From positions 16,573,812 to 16,637,811 of the forward strand of contig CM072161.1 in assembly GCA_036850595.1 (NCBI GenBank): DNA of 64,000 bases, read 5' to 3'. The translations under genes and the position numbers were made by a program. The notes under the pieces are model-generated. The model saw only the letters and a program-made list of their open reading frames with translations. It was not told the DNA's origin and ran no database searches. Every line of letters begins with the position of its first letter. Within the stretch, counting starts at the first letter, position 1. Shown here piece after piece: positions 48,021 through 60,600 of this stretch. This stretch comes from Rhyacichthys aspro (lineage: Eukaryota > Chordata > Actinopteri > Gobiiformes > Rhyacichthyidae).

Positions 48021-49835
48021 GGCAAATTCTTACATCACGTCATTACTCCTCTTTTTTTCTAGAAAGTTTTCATTATTACCACAGAAAATAAAACTGTTAT
48101 GGCTTTGAAGCTTGTGTGTAAATAAGATTGCTGTTAAGTTTTAACACCTGGTGATAACGCTGTAACAAATTTTCCTTTTGGGACAAAAATCACTACTGAA
48201 TCACTACTTGCAAGCATTTGGAGTGGCTTTTAATAATTTTACAGCAATAATCTGGTGTTCAGGGCTACTGTGACTGAACTGGTGGCTGCAGTGACAGCGG
48301 TTCATGTGGTTATTGATAGTGTATTTGAACATATGCATAACCAAACAGTATTGTAGAGTCATAGATAAACGAGTTGTGAAGAGGACCAGGCCTCTACCCC
48401 CTCCTGGTGCATATTTAAAATAATATGGGATCTTCTGGTTCAGTTTATCTGCACAGTTTAGTTAAAAGTCACAAACATGCTCCATTTAAATTGAAGCACA
48501 TGGCTAATTTACATAAATCAACAAGTCCCTGGTAATTACACAAATGCTGGTTCATGTTTATGGACATTTAACACTACTTCTAAAACCAAACCGGTCGTCT
48601 TAAGTGTTTTTAGACATTCTTCACTGCAAACATTACTCAGCATTAGCCGTAACACAGGACAGCACTTAAGAAGGAAACAGTTATTTCCTCTAAACATCAT
48701 TTTGCTATTTTTGGCATTATCCAAAAGCAAAAAACTCATTCTAGTAATGTATATGATTTAATGAGAATATTGTGTTCCCTTTTTTCAAATGTGAGGGATG
48801 CCTGATTAACATAAATAGAAGATAAGCAACAATAACGTGGACACCATTAATGCTTTAGTGCTAGTTGTTGTGGGGCTTGTTGTAAATGTCAAATCTCAGT
48901 CCAGCACACGTTTAAAGGCCATCGGCGGCACATGCTTTTCATTTACTGCAGAAAGAGCTCAGGATTTTAAAACTACCGAATAATGTGGCTCTGGATGTTT
49001 TGGTGAATCTTTCGCCACAAACGCAGTGAAACCATTTGGGAAAGTTGTTCCTCGAGTCTCACTAAAGTCCAGGATTTACTCCAGGAATCTTTCATTTAGT
49101 TTATGGAAAACACAACTTCATTTTAAAAGTTCTGTGAAGCAGATTATGTTTCATCAGAATTACTGGCTCCTAGGCTTCATGAAATGAGAATAACAGCAGC
49201 CATCTTCGAGCTGTTCTTGAATTGAATTAGTTTCTCTGCTCTTTTATTAATTCTGATAAATCTGCTTCATATGGACAGACTGAGGGTGTTTTTCTAGGCT
49301 TTTTCATTAAAATCCTTTGAAAACTTTCTAAAACAAAAGAATTATTTTGAACAAAAACTGTCATAAGATTAGTTTTTATTCTAGACTTTCCAACACATCC
49401 ACTCCACATTTTAAGATGCAGGTAGTTTTTGGCGACATAGTGACACAGCAGTTTAAATGATGACTCGTCCTAAAGCTGTGATTGGATCTGGCTCTGGATC
49501 GTCTGCAGCAGTGAGTCTCTTTGGATCGAGTTTCTGAGCAACTTTAGAACAAACAATGAGGCTTTGTCAAAAAGACGTTAGTTTTCTGCCTCAAGCAAAG
49601 TTTTGAAAGAAAAGGTTTTACCCTTGGACCGAGTGAAAGCCAGGACTATCCCGGGTCTAAAACAGGTCTAATCTCTTTGAGGGCATTAAGTTAGAGCTGT
49701 TCTCCGTCAAACTGTGAGCAGCAGGACACAGAGCGTTCTGATAAAACTATTGATGCTTTTGTTTTAGTCGTATCTCATTCTTCAGTTCAAAGTTCACCCC
49801 CGAAAAACCCGCTCTATTCACAGCAGACTCTATTC
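48021..49835. other. amot intron sequence, nothing assigned
   Basis: Between the two minisatellites. No open frame with a recognisable domain and no clear repeat ends. Confidence 0.45.
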
Positions 49836-50280
49836 CAGTGTTAAATCTAGAGTCTGTCCCGGTGTTAAACCTAGAGTCTGTCCCGGTGTTAAACCTAGAG
49901 TCTGTCCCGGTGTTAAATCTAGAGTCTGTCCCGGTGTTAAACCTAGACTCTGTCCCGGTGTTAAATCTAGAGTCTGTCCCGGTGTTAAACCTAGAGTCTG
50001 TCCCGGTGTCGAACCCAGACTCTGTCCCGGTGTCGAACCCAGACTCTGTCCCGGTGTCGAACCCAGACTCTGTCCCGGTGTGGAACCCAGACTCTGTCCT
50101 GGTGTTAAGCTCAGACTCTGTCCCGGTGTGGAACCCAGACTCTGTCCCGGTGTTAAACCCAGACTCTGTCCCGGTGTTAAACCCAGACTCTGTCCCGGTG
50201 TGGAACCCAGACTCTGTCCCGGTGTCAACCTCAGACTCTGTCGAACCCAGACTCTGTCTTGGTGTTAAACCCAGAGTCCT
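49836..50280. repeat. 24-bp minisatellite, about 18 copies
   Basis: The unit TCTGTCCCGGTGTTAAACC plus TAGAG (24 bp) is repeated from about 49838. There are two sub-types (TTAAACCTAGAG on the left, TCGAACCCAGAC on the right), showing that variants spread within halves of the array. The period is a multiple of three, so both strands are open (LNLESVPV; GSTPGQSL), which is not evidence for a protein. Confidence 0.92.
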
Positions 50281-50339
50281 GTTGAAAGGGGAAGTCCCAG
50301 ACAGGAATGTAGGTTCAGTCAGCGACCGTTAAACCTGCA

Positions 50340-51730
50340 CCTGCCTCCAGCCACACCTCTGCTGCACTTGCTCTAGTCCTGGTTTAGTCCTGCTCTAGTT
50401 TAGACCAGGACTAGGTTGGATTTGGTCTTGGTTTTACTTATTACTTGATTTTTATTTATTGTTTAGTCCTGCTTTAGTCTGGATTTCGTCCTGGTTTAGT
50501 CCTGACTCAGTCTTGGCTTAGTCCTGGTTTAGTCATGGTTCAGTCCTGGTTTGGTCGTAGTTTTATTCCTGGTTCAGTCTGGATTTGGTCCTGGTTCAGT
50601 CTTGGTTCAGAGTGGATTTGGTCCAGGTACAGTCTGGATTGGGCCCTGGATTAGCCCTGGTTCGGTCCTTGTTCAGTCCTGGCTCAGTGTGGATTTGGTC
50701 CTAATTCAGTCCAGGTTTAGTCCCGGTTCAGTCTGGATTTGGGAGTTGCCAGTCTGAAGGGAACAGCAGGGAGGCGTGTCATTAAAACCTGTTTTCAGTG
50801 AAATATTTGGGAGACAACCAAGTCCTGGATCCAGACCGAGTCCTGGTTTTAGACAGAGTTTTGGATCCAGACCCGGTTCAGACCCACAGTAAAAGGTAGG
50901 ACCAGTCTAGACTAAAACTAAATTTATTTAAATAATATGGAAAATGTTTTAGTGCAAAGCCTGGTTTTAAAAAAGCTTTAAGAAATGTCTTTGAGATCTT
51001 GTTCAGTCCTGATTTAGACCTGGTTTAGTCCTGGTTTAGACCCAGTGTCGTCTTAGTTTGGTCCTGGTTTAATCTTAGTTCAGTCCTCGGTTCAGCTTTA
51101 GTTTGTCTCTAGTTTAGTCTTGATTAGTGCTGGTTTAGACCTGGTTTTTGCTTTAGTCCTAATTTAGTCCTGGATTAGTTTGGTCTTTTTTTAGTCCTGG
51201 ATTAGTTTGGTCTTGTTTTAGTCCTGGATTAGTTTGGTCTTGTTTTAGTCCTGGATTAGTTTCCGTCTCAGTAAAAGTCAGAGATTTAGCCCTGGAGTTA
51301 GTCTTTGTTTAGTCTTTGGTTTATTAGATAATTTAGTCCTGGTTCAGTCCTGGTTTAGTCTGAATTTGGTCCTGATTCTGTCCTAGTTCAGTCCTGGTCT
51401 AGACTTTCTTTAGTTTTGCCTCTAGTTTGTTTTGGGTTAGTCCTAGTAATCTTTGTTTAGTCTAGAATCCTGGTTTAGTCCTGCAGTAGTTTGGTGCTGG
51501 TCTAGTCCTGGTCTCTCCAGGTCTAACAGGTCTCAAAGGTGATCTTTTAAGGACTAAGGACTAAGCCAGTTTAAAACCCAGTTTAGTCTTCACTGCCACC
51601 AGACCTGGTTTTCTCAGATAACACAGTTGCCATGGCAACGGGACCTGGTTCAAAACTGGTTTAGTCCCGGACCTGCTTTAAACCTGGCTTATTCTGGATG
51701 AAGCCCTGTTCAAGTCCTGGTCCAGACCTG
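50340..51730. repeat. Degenerate GGTTTAGTCC minisatellite, array 4 (inverted orientation)
   Basis: 1.4 kb of imperfect units such as CCTGGTTTAGTCCTGGTTTA, the complement of the ACTAAACC arrays at 34430, 46780 and 61240. It ends just before the putative noncoding exon at 51800. Confidence 0.7.
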
Positions 51731-51799
51731 GTTTAGTTCTTGTTTGTTGTCTGTGTTGGCTGTACTCGGGTTTTAACACTCGCTCGCTTCTCTTCACAG

Positions 51800-51963
51800 A
51801 GTGACATAGTTCAGCGCTTTATTTTGAAAATCCTCGAGGAGCTGTTGAATCTTCAGGAGGAACACCCCCCGCTGACCCCAGACCAGGCCCAGAACCAGAA
51901 CCAGAACTGGTCCAGGACTCTAAAACATGAGCCTTGTCCAGAGCGCCTGACTCTGCAGCACAG
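51800..51963 (+). other. amot: Putative amot 5' noncoding exon
   Basis: A stretch with a strong acceptor (CGCTTCTCTTCACAG|AG) and a donor (GCACAG|GTAACA). It can be read open, but joining that frame to the next exon (acceptor at 54623) puts it out of phase with the angiomotin start, so it is better taken as leader. It lies between the CpG-rich region and the first coding exon. Confidence 0.4.
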
Positions 51964-52336
51964 GTAACAGACTTAACTACTCTCTTTATCAATAAGAGTA
52001 TTTTAAAGGTGCAGTGTGTAGTTTTTCTAACATATACATGCCCTCAGTTAGGACCTTTTAATTCAAGTCGTGTGGACGCAGACATTTAATGGAAATATCT
52101 TTGTTTATGTAGCTTTGGCCTGTCTCTGTTTCTGTTTAAACAAGCCATAAGTCACTGTCCCTTTGTCTATTTAACACGTCTCTGGGCCTCAGCTCGTCTG
52201 CGTCTGTTGTGATTTTATCTCACACGACGGCTGCAGAAGAGTCGCACTGAGAAGAGGACGAACTGCAGAAGATGGCAGTGGAAGTATGTGGACAGTGTAA
52301 ACACGGCGGGGAGTGGAATGAAAATAGAGTTTCAAA

Positions 52337-53352
52337 GGTCCAATATTCTGTTTTTAACAAAAGATGCTTAGAAAGTAAGAACTAAACTCCCTGAACACAA
52401 ACTCAGAGGAACGTATGTTTATCAAAAAATCTGTGTTCGTGTAGTGGGGTCTTATATAGATTACTTTACGACCTTGATTAAATCTGCATTGTCAGTTCCC
52501 ACTACCTTGTGTCCTACTGGCCTGAAAAGTGGTGCCAAAAAAGTAAAACAGCTGTAGTCAACCAAAAAAAAATCCAAGGGCATTTTCTCACCTAAAAGTC
52601 TGCACCGAGAACTCACAAATTCTTACACAGTATTCGATAGGTTTGGTAACTTTTGGTTTTCACTCTGCGGTTTTTAAAAGCGGACTATTGGACTTTCCCT
52701 GATGCTGATTACTGTCGTCATGACAACGGGGGCGTGCCTCGTGTGTTTACTGTGGTGTTTCTGCAGAGGCTCATTTTACAGTTTAATAGGAGAAATACAA
52801 TAATCAGACTGGAGTAGGGCCTATAGAGACATGTTATTATTAATATAGGATTAACACAAATAACTGAAACTTTAAATGCACTGTTTAAGACATGATTTAA
52901 ATCACTGTAACGCTCTTGAGGAAACAGTTGGCTTCTACAAAACGGAAAACAACATAATCTATGCGTTTTATGTGTTTTTAAACCTGACGGACAGTTTCAT
53001 TCACAAACAAACCTGACCTTGGTTGAGTTTGGTCTGAACCGAGTCGAAAGTCCGAAAGTCTGGACCAAACAATGCAGGTGTGAAAGCCCTTAGTCAGTTA
53101 AAATCTCCTTCACACATCGACTTATTGATATATATCACTTAAAGTGCCACTACCCATTTTATTTTTCATCGTCCCGCTCTCAACCCCACCACTTGCCCCC
53201 ATCAGCAGCAGAGGGACCTTTCCTGCGTTTATTTTATCAAAACAGATCAAACCAGACCAATTTTTCAACACAAAACACTAATACATTACATCAAACCTAA
53301 GTTTAGAGTTGACCTTAAACTTTTAGCTCTGAGAATATGGGACCTTTGAAAA
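52337..53352. mobile_element. ~1-kb TIR element in an amot intron (ends like the 23469 transposon)
   Basis: The left end TTCAAAGGTCCAATATTCTG and right end GAATATGGGACCTTTGAA are near-complementary and resemble the 18-bp ends of the Kolobok-like element. The interior segment ATTACTGTCGTCATGACAAC is shared, in inverse orientation, with 56340-56500. No coding capacity, so probably a related non-autonomous element. Confidence 0.55.
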
Positions 53353-54623
53353 TAGGACTTTATTTTTTGTTAACATTCATCTTTCTGTCTCTGTTTTGTT
53401 CCTGTAGGAAACGACTCTAACTATGTCTGTCTCTGTTTTGTATGATTTTATTCACCAACAGATGATTCGGAAAAAAGCCTCTTCTTCGTTGAGAATGAGA
53501 AGAATTACCGAAAGTGCTCGATGTAAAAAAAATAAATAAAAAAGCCTGATTCCTTTGCTGTGTGAACACTGCTGCCAAATGGTGGTTTCAAGGTCCAATG
53601 TTGTCAAAGAAAAAGATGCTAAATATCAGTTTTACAAATAAACAGGTGTTTGATTGTATTAGATTTAAAGCCAATATGAGGCTTTTTGAGTTCTTTGACA
53701 ACATTGGACTCAAACCTCTTCTTACTTGACCATTTCTTTGCAGATCTCTTGGATCAAGCTTTGCAGGATTTTAAAATGACTGGGTTTTGTTTGGATTTTG
53801 GTCAATTTGGGAAAACTAGCCCTATTTCATAAATCTTCAACTCTGACTTTGAGTAAATGTCTTTGGTTCAAACGCTAAGCTGTGTTTTGGTTTTATGGTT
53901 TGTTTTTTTGTTTATTTTGGTGAATGGTTTGTCTTCTGCTTTTTCCCATCATGCATCTGTGTTTTTATGGATTTGTGTTGTGTGTTGATGGTGGTGGTGG
54001 ATGTTGAATAATGTTTTTAGACTCTGTTGACCCACTTTAATGTTTTTTCTAAAGCCTTGTTCAGATTACACGATTTTAAAGTCAACATTGTTAGTTCACT
54101 TTCTTCAATGGATTTTATTACAGTTTTAATCAAAATACTGGCTAGTCCAACAACAGAACTTTATTGGGAACAGAATTAAAGGAGACATTAATGAAAGGAT
54201 ATTTCCCTTTAGAAATACAAAAATTCTGCATAAACAACTGATTTTGATTACATGTGTGAGCGGTCAGTGAGTAGGTAGTGAGCATTAGCAAGTAACTAAA
54301 CCAGATAAAGGCTTAATGCTGGTTTTAGGACCTGTGCTTCCTCATCAAAGGCTGTTAAAGCTCTGCCTGGTGAGACTAGCTAAAGCAGCTAAACATAACC
54401 GTTAAACTGTTAGCCTAAAGTACACATCGTTATTAAATTTATAAATAATAAACAACAGGTAAATACAGATGCTTTTGTTTCCAGAGTAAACTTATCTTTT
54501 TGTTGAGGTTTCTTGTAAAAGTGTCTATAAATCAATCTGAGGTTTGGCATTTTCCATAAAACCAACTTGACCTTTGTCCCATTTCTCTCTTTTTCCTCCA
54601 AATCTTTCCTAAAACCGTCCCAG

Positions 54624-57600
54624 GGGCCGTAGATCGCGGGAGGAGTTTGTCGTTTCATGAGCGAAGCCAGCGCGAGGCCGAGATGAGAGCGGCGTCCGAA
54701 GAGGCGTCCAACAGCAGCGCCAGCGTCGGCTCCGGGGGCAGCACAGTGTTACAGCGCCTCCTACAGGAGCAGATGAACCGCAACTATGTTTTACAGCAAC
54801 AACAACAGCAGCAGCAGCAACAAGGTACAGAAGAAACAGATTTAATTCACTGTTAAAAATGTTGCAAATTGACTCTGTCCAATAAGTAGAAAAAATACAA
54901 TGCATTCAAATGGCATTAAATCATCAAATAACCTAAAAGACTTAAACCTGCTGTTCCGCCTCCAGGCCCAGGCCCGGGTCCGCCTGACGACCACTCCATG
55001 AGCCCTCACATCGCCCGACAGGAGCCCCAAGGCCAGGAGCTGCAAACAGACACCGCTCTGGAGAAACTGAGCGGTTCTCGAGCCGGGGGCGGAGGCGGTG
55101 GGAGCAGCGGTGGTGGCGGGGCAGGATGTGGAGGAGGGGGCGGGGCTACCCAAAACCCCGCCCTCAACCCAGAGGACCTCCCGACGTACGAAGAGGCCAA
55201 AGTCCAGTCGCAGTATTTCCGCGGACACGGCCCTCCTCCGCAGCCTCAGAACCAGAACAACAACTCCCAGCAGCCACCTCTTCCCGCTTCTGTGGGTGCG
55301 GCCTTTTACGTAACCGCGGTAACCAATGCTAAAGTGCGAACCGAGGGGCGTCCGACCGTTCAGAGAGTGAGCGGCGCCGGGAAAGTGCACCAAGACGACG
55401 GTTTGAAGGACCTAAAGCAAGGCCACGTCCGGTCTTTAAGTGAACGGTTAATGCAGCTGTCACTGGCCACGAGCGGAGTTAAAGCACACGCCCCGGTCAC
55501 CAGTGCACCCTTATCCCCACAGCTGCCCCCTCCTGGTCCACCGGGGGACTACTACAAACCTCCGCACCGAGGACCGCCCCCCGATTACCCATTCAAAGGG
55601 ATGGGGTCGCCCACGAAGCAGCAGGACCCCGGGGGGCACTTCTACACAGAGCAAAGAGTCAGAGAGCACTCGAGAGAGGTGCCCCATGTTCGGTACCAGC
55701 CTCCACCAGAGTACGGATCGTTCAGGTGAGGAAACAGTATTTATATAAACCTCCTTTATGCTGCAAGTTCTTGCTAACAAGCAAATAATTAGGTTGGGGA
55801 AATTTGTTGCTGTTATGACTGGACACAAGGTTTTAGAAATACAAGAACTTGTCACAGGGACTAAAGGGAGAACAAAAAACATCTATGAGCGAGTGTTTAT
55901 TTATTTATGTTGAAGCCACTGGTAGAAAATACTTTATATTAACTTAGATTTGTAGGAAAAAGACAGTGATTTAGTCTAATCAATAAATATTAAAACACAT
56001 TGTATTGGCACATAGACTATTGTTACATTTATTAAATACAGGAAGTGACAGGGAAGTAAACACATGAAGAAGAGCATACACAGTAAGGGAAAGAAAACTG
56101 ATATCAGTCGGGTTTAAAAAGACACAAGACACACAGGTTGTTTCTGTTTTATACAGCATCATTTTCATAGCTATGTTGCAAATGTCTCCTGTTTCTTAAT
56201 GAGCATTATTATAGTGATATTATAGTGAAACACGTATTTAATAATTCTGTATGAATAATAACATCTCCCTATAGGCTCTACTTCAATCTGATTATTGTTT
56301 TTTTTAGTTAAACTGTGAAATTAACCTCTGCAGAGACACTTTCACATTAAAAACCATCTACTGGAGACACATCCCCCGTTGTCATGACGACAGTAATCAC
56401 AGCGTCAGAGAAAGTTTAAAAACTGTAACCAAAAGTTACTGAACCAAATAAATACCATGTGAGTTCTTGGTGTAGACTTTCAGGAGAGAAAATGCCCTGA
56501 ATTTGAAATTAAGATCAAATCACTGTTTTGTTTCTCCACATCATTATTGTGATTTAATTTCATAATTTTATATTCATTAAAAAGTCATCCTTCATCAAAC
56601 ACTAACCTCCATGGGTCTGGCATTGGTCTAAGACTGGATTTGGACTGTTTTTTACTGTGTGGCCTACTTTTGCTCCTGTTCGAGGCAATTCCTGCAACAC
56701 AGTTATTTTATTTTGGCTTGAATCCAATAAAACTGTTATCTCATATTCAGCACAATGCAGTCAATCCTCCCAGAAGCATGAAATCTTAATGAGGCCTGAA
56801 GAATTAGCCCTGAGCGGCGTTTAGATTTGGTTATATCATTTCTCTTTAAAGCGTTTTCTGTTCAAGTGGAAAATGTGAAAAATGCACAACTGTGGATTTC
56901 CCACAAAGACGTACTTTCATCAATGCTCTCTTATGATCCTCACGCAGCGACTCTTGACTTTATGAACCGAGACCATTGACTCAATCAGTCGGTCTGTCGG
57001 CGCCAGCTTCTCTAACATCACTGTTATTTCCAACTCAAAGGCCAAATCAAATCTCTTTTTCTACAACTTAAATACCTCTATTCTGTTTATTATAAAGCTG
57101 CTGTTCAGTCTGTAAAGCCCTGGTCTTGTTCCCGGTCGGAGCAGAGTGACGATCCGGTCCGGCCTGTTTCACACCTGCCTTTTACCTCAAACCGACTAAA
57201 TGCCTCCGGATTTTAATCATCAGAGTCGGACAAGTCCAGACTCGGAGCGCTCGGCTTTAAGTGGCGCTCCTTTGGGGATGAACGACAGGAATGTGTGACG
57301 TTTTCTCTGCGTCGTCTGTTTCCCACGTTTCCTACACATTCAGCAACAGGTGAATGATCAGTGGGTCTGAGACATTTAGCCCTTGGGAATATGCTTCATG
57401 AAACCTGTATTTGAAGGTCATGAATGAGTCACTGCCCTAATTTTACAACAACATACAACTAAAGGAGGGCTTTAAATACAACAATTTATCTTTGTGTATG
57501 TAGCTTTTTTATTATTGATGGTGAACAACAATAATTACAACAGACTGAGAGACTGACTGTGTGTGCTGTCAGTGACTTAATGAAAACCCAAGATTCAGTA

Positions 57601-60600
57601 TCTCAAAAAATTACAATATTACACCAATAATTACTTGAAAAGTATGTATATGCGCTCAATTCTTTCTTTCATTTGGCTACACTAGACTATATACAATACA
57701 TATACTGTACCAGGGCTGCTCGATTATTGAAAGAATCATTATCATAATTATTTTGGTATTATTGAAATTACAATTATTTTACACAATTACACACTGACTT
57801 TGGAAATACGTTGGATTTATTAAACAAAACAGTGAATTCTCCTTAAAATAAATCATATTGTGAAATGTAGCTTAAAAAAATCTTTTGGAAAACAAGTAAT
57901 AAATAAAAAAAAGTAATAAATAATTGTTGGGGGTTTTGTTTCGATTAAATAGGTTTTGTGATCATTGGGAGCTAAAATTGAAAATTCAATTAATTGCTCA
58001 GCCCTATTTTATGCATAAACTACTTCACTAATTTTCTTTTGTCTTTTTCTGTTAAAATTGTCCTTTAAATTGGTTGTCACTGTATGTTTTGTTTCATTCT
58101 TTGAGGTTGCGTCTGGTCACTCTCCCCGTGTTTACTCATCCAATAGTGATTAAACTCTTTTAAAAACATAGTTCTAATGTGTTGTTTGTCGTGCTTTTAC
58201 TACAACATTTCAGACAATGCACTTTTGAATAAATAATCCTAAAAAAGTGCTCTAAAATGTTGTGTTTTGTCCCCTCAGGTCGAATAAAGATGGCTCGTTG
58301 CACTCCCAGCGGCCCCTGCTCCACCACAGTCCCACCTCCTCCGTCACCTCAGTGGGGTCCCTGTCCCGAGCCCAGTCCTCGGCCCTCAGCTCTCTGCTCA
58401 GCTCGTCTCACCCGTCCTTTCAGCCTCACCCTCTGCCGCAGCAGCTCGAGCCCTTCGCCCCGGCCGGCCCCCGCAGCCCCGCCTCCTTCCAGGGGCACTC
58501 GCTCCAGAACGACCCCTACGCCCACCCCCCGCCGCCGCAGAGGGGTTTCCCTCACGACCACTACGGATCCACTCCCAGGATGCACCACCAGCACCAGGGG
58601 CCTCCTCCGCCGCAGTCCCAAGGCCACGTACCGGCCCCGCACTTTCCCCATCCGCACTCCCTGTCCAGCCTGCAGGGGGAGCAGTTCGCCATGATGTCCC
58701 GCGCTCATCACATGGTGGACGTCCTGACGGAGGAGAACAAGCTGCTCCGACAGGAAATGGAGACGTGTCGAGAGAAGGTCACCAAACTGCACAAGGTAAA
58801 GTTAATGACTATCTCCTCAAAACACGTCCCGTTTGACTAATATAAGCCCTCCTGATTATTCTCAGTTAAACTCCCCAAAAGCCTTAAACAGGTCTGAGGC
58901 TCCAGCGTTTCCCCGAGTCAAGGCTTGTTCTTTCCACTTTCTCCCAAACTCTGTCAGCTTACATTACATCGTAGGCGTTTAATAAGTCACGTCTAAGATC
59001 AGAGCGAATGGAGGACAAGACAAGGCAGAGACTTTAGAGATAGACACTGAGTCAACAACAAATCTATGTCAAGGCAAGAGTTTAGACTGAAGACCATGGA
59101 AGGTGGAGAAAGAGTCAAGATAAAGATGCATTAGCGTAGAGAGAAGACAAAATTAGTTAGGACGAAGACCTTAAAAAAAAACTGGTTTAAGTCCTCCAGT
59201 ATTAGATGCTTGTCTAGTGTACATACCAGGAAGTCTATATTAGTTTAAAATCAATTTACAAACAAGCTCTCAGGGCCAAGTTTGTCTTTTAAGGGTAGTT
59301 TTGGGAATAAGAACAGGAACTAATGGAGCTAATGTCTCTTTCCAGTGGGTGTGGGTCAGCTTTTTCTTGTTTCTTCTTTTCAGGTTTATCTTGATTTAAA
59401 CACAATACACATTAAGCATTTTACCTTTTTTTTTTTTTTTTTTTATCATATATTACATTTATTATAGCTCTGATGGCTTTTCTTTTTTTCTACACCTTTT
59501 ATATGATTTTTAAGATCAAAAATATCAAAACATTTATAACATAGAGGTATTTTTGCTGTATTACTTGGAACAGCCATGTATAGTTCCAGGTTTTCTTCTG
59601 ATTATACAGCGCCACTGGGTTGTATAAGCTGTAAATGTCTATTTTTCGAAGACAGACAAATGCAAAGAGTGTTATTTAAAGGTGATTATACTCTATTGAA
59701 ACTGTATATTCCTAACGGCTTATGTTTTGCAGTTGGAAACAGAAATCCAGCTCGTGTCAGAGGCCTATGAAAACCTGGCCAAGTCTTCGTCAAAAAGAGA
59801 AGCTTTGGAGAAAACCATGAGAAATAAACTGGAGTTAGAAGTGCGTCGACTTCACGACTTCAATCGAGACCTGAGAGGTGAGCACCACAATAAGATGAAA
59901 TCACGCAAGATTTACAAAGTACTGAAAGATTTTGTATCTGTTGTGTGTTGCAGAGCGAATGGAGACGGCCAATAAGCAGCTGGCGGCCAAAGAGTGCGAG
60001 GGCTCTGAGGACAACCGTAAGACCATCTCTCAGCTGATCTGTCAGAGTGAGTGAAACAGATCTGAGGACAAATGAGCGTAGTACTCCCAGTTTGTGTTCA
60101 CATATTTGATAGAGGATCTCTTTCAAAATAAGCAGAGGTTTTGAAATTGGGAAAAACAAGAGAGTAACAGAAGCACAGTAACAGCTTATGTTTTTTGCCT
60201 TCCAGGATTACGATTACATTTCACAAACAACACAAAAGAAAAAGTATAAACAGAGCAAAGTGTTTTGTTTTTTTGACTCCTGCACCTTTTACTAAAGCTA
60301 AATGTGGTGTGTGTTTCATTGTGTTCAGATAAAGAGACGCTGCGAGAAAAAGAGAAGCTGGAAATGGAGCTGAACGCGCTGAGATCTCAAACCGAAGACC
60401 AGCGGCGGCACATCGAGATCCGAGACCAGGCTCTGAACAACGCTCAGGCCAAAGTGGTGAAGCTCGAGGAAGAGGTGCGGCCTTTGACAGACATTTACAA
60501 CTGTTCATTTATCCACATGAGCTAAACTGTAACACACGGTACATCCTGCTTCACAACAAAAGGATTAATGTCTTCACAAAACTCCACTTGGCTCCTCCAA

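Noticed and set aside
47492..48025. 177-codon - strand frame (QQPQRVKTQTTAASEG-type repeats)
   Set aside because: Produced by the 31-bp minisatellite; no start context, splice sites or family.
49830..50332. Open frames on both strands (LNLESVPV and GSTPGQSL repeats)
   Set aside because: The 24-bp array is a multiple of three and lacks stops by chance on both strands.
54998..55332. Arg/Pro-rich alternative frames in amot exon 2
   Set aside because: Shadows of the GC-rich angiomotin frame, which alone carries LPTY and HVRSLS.
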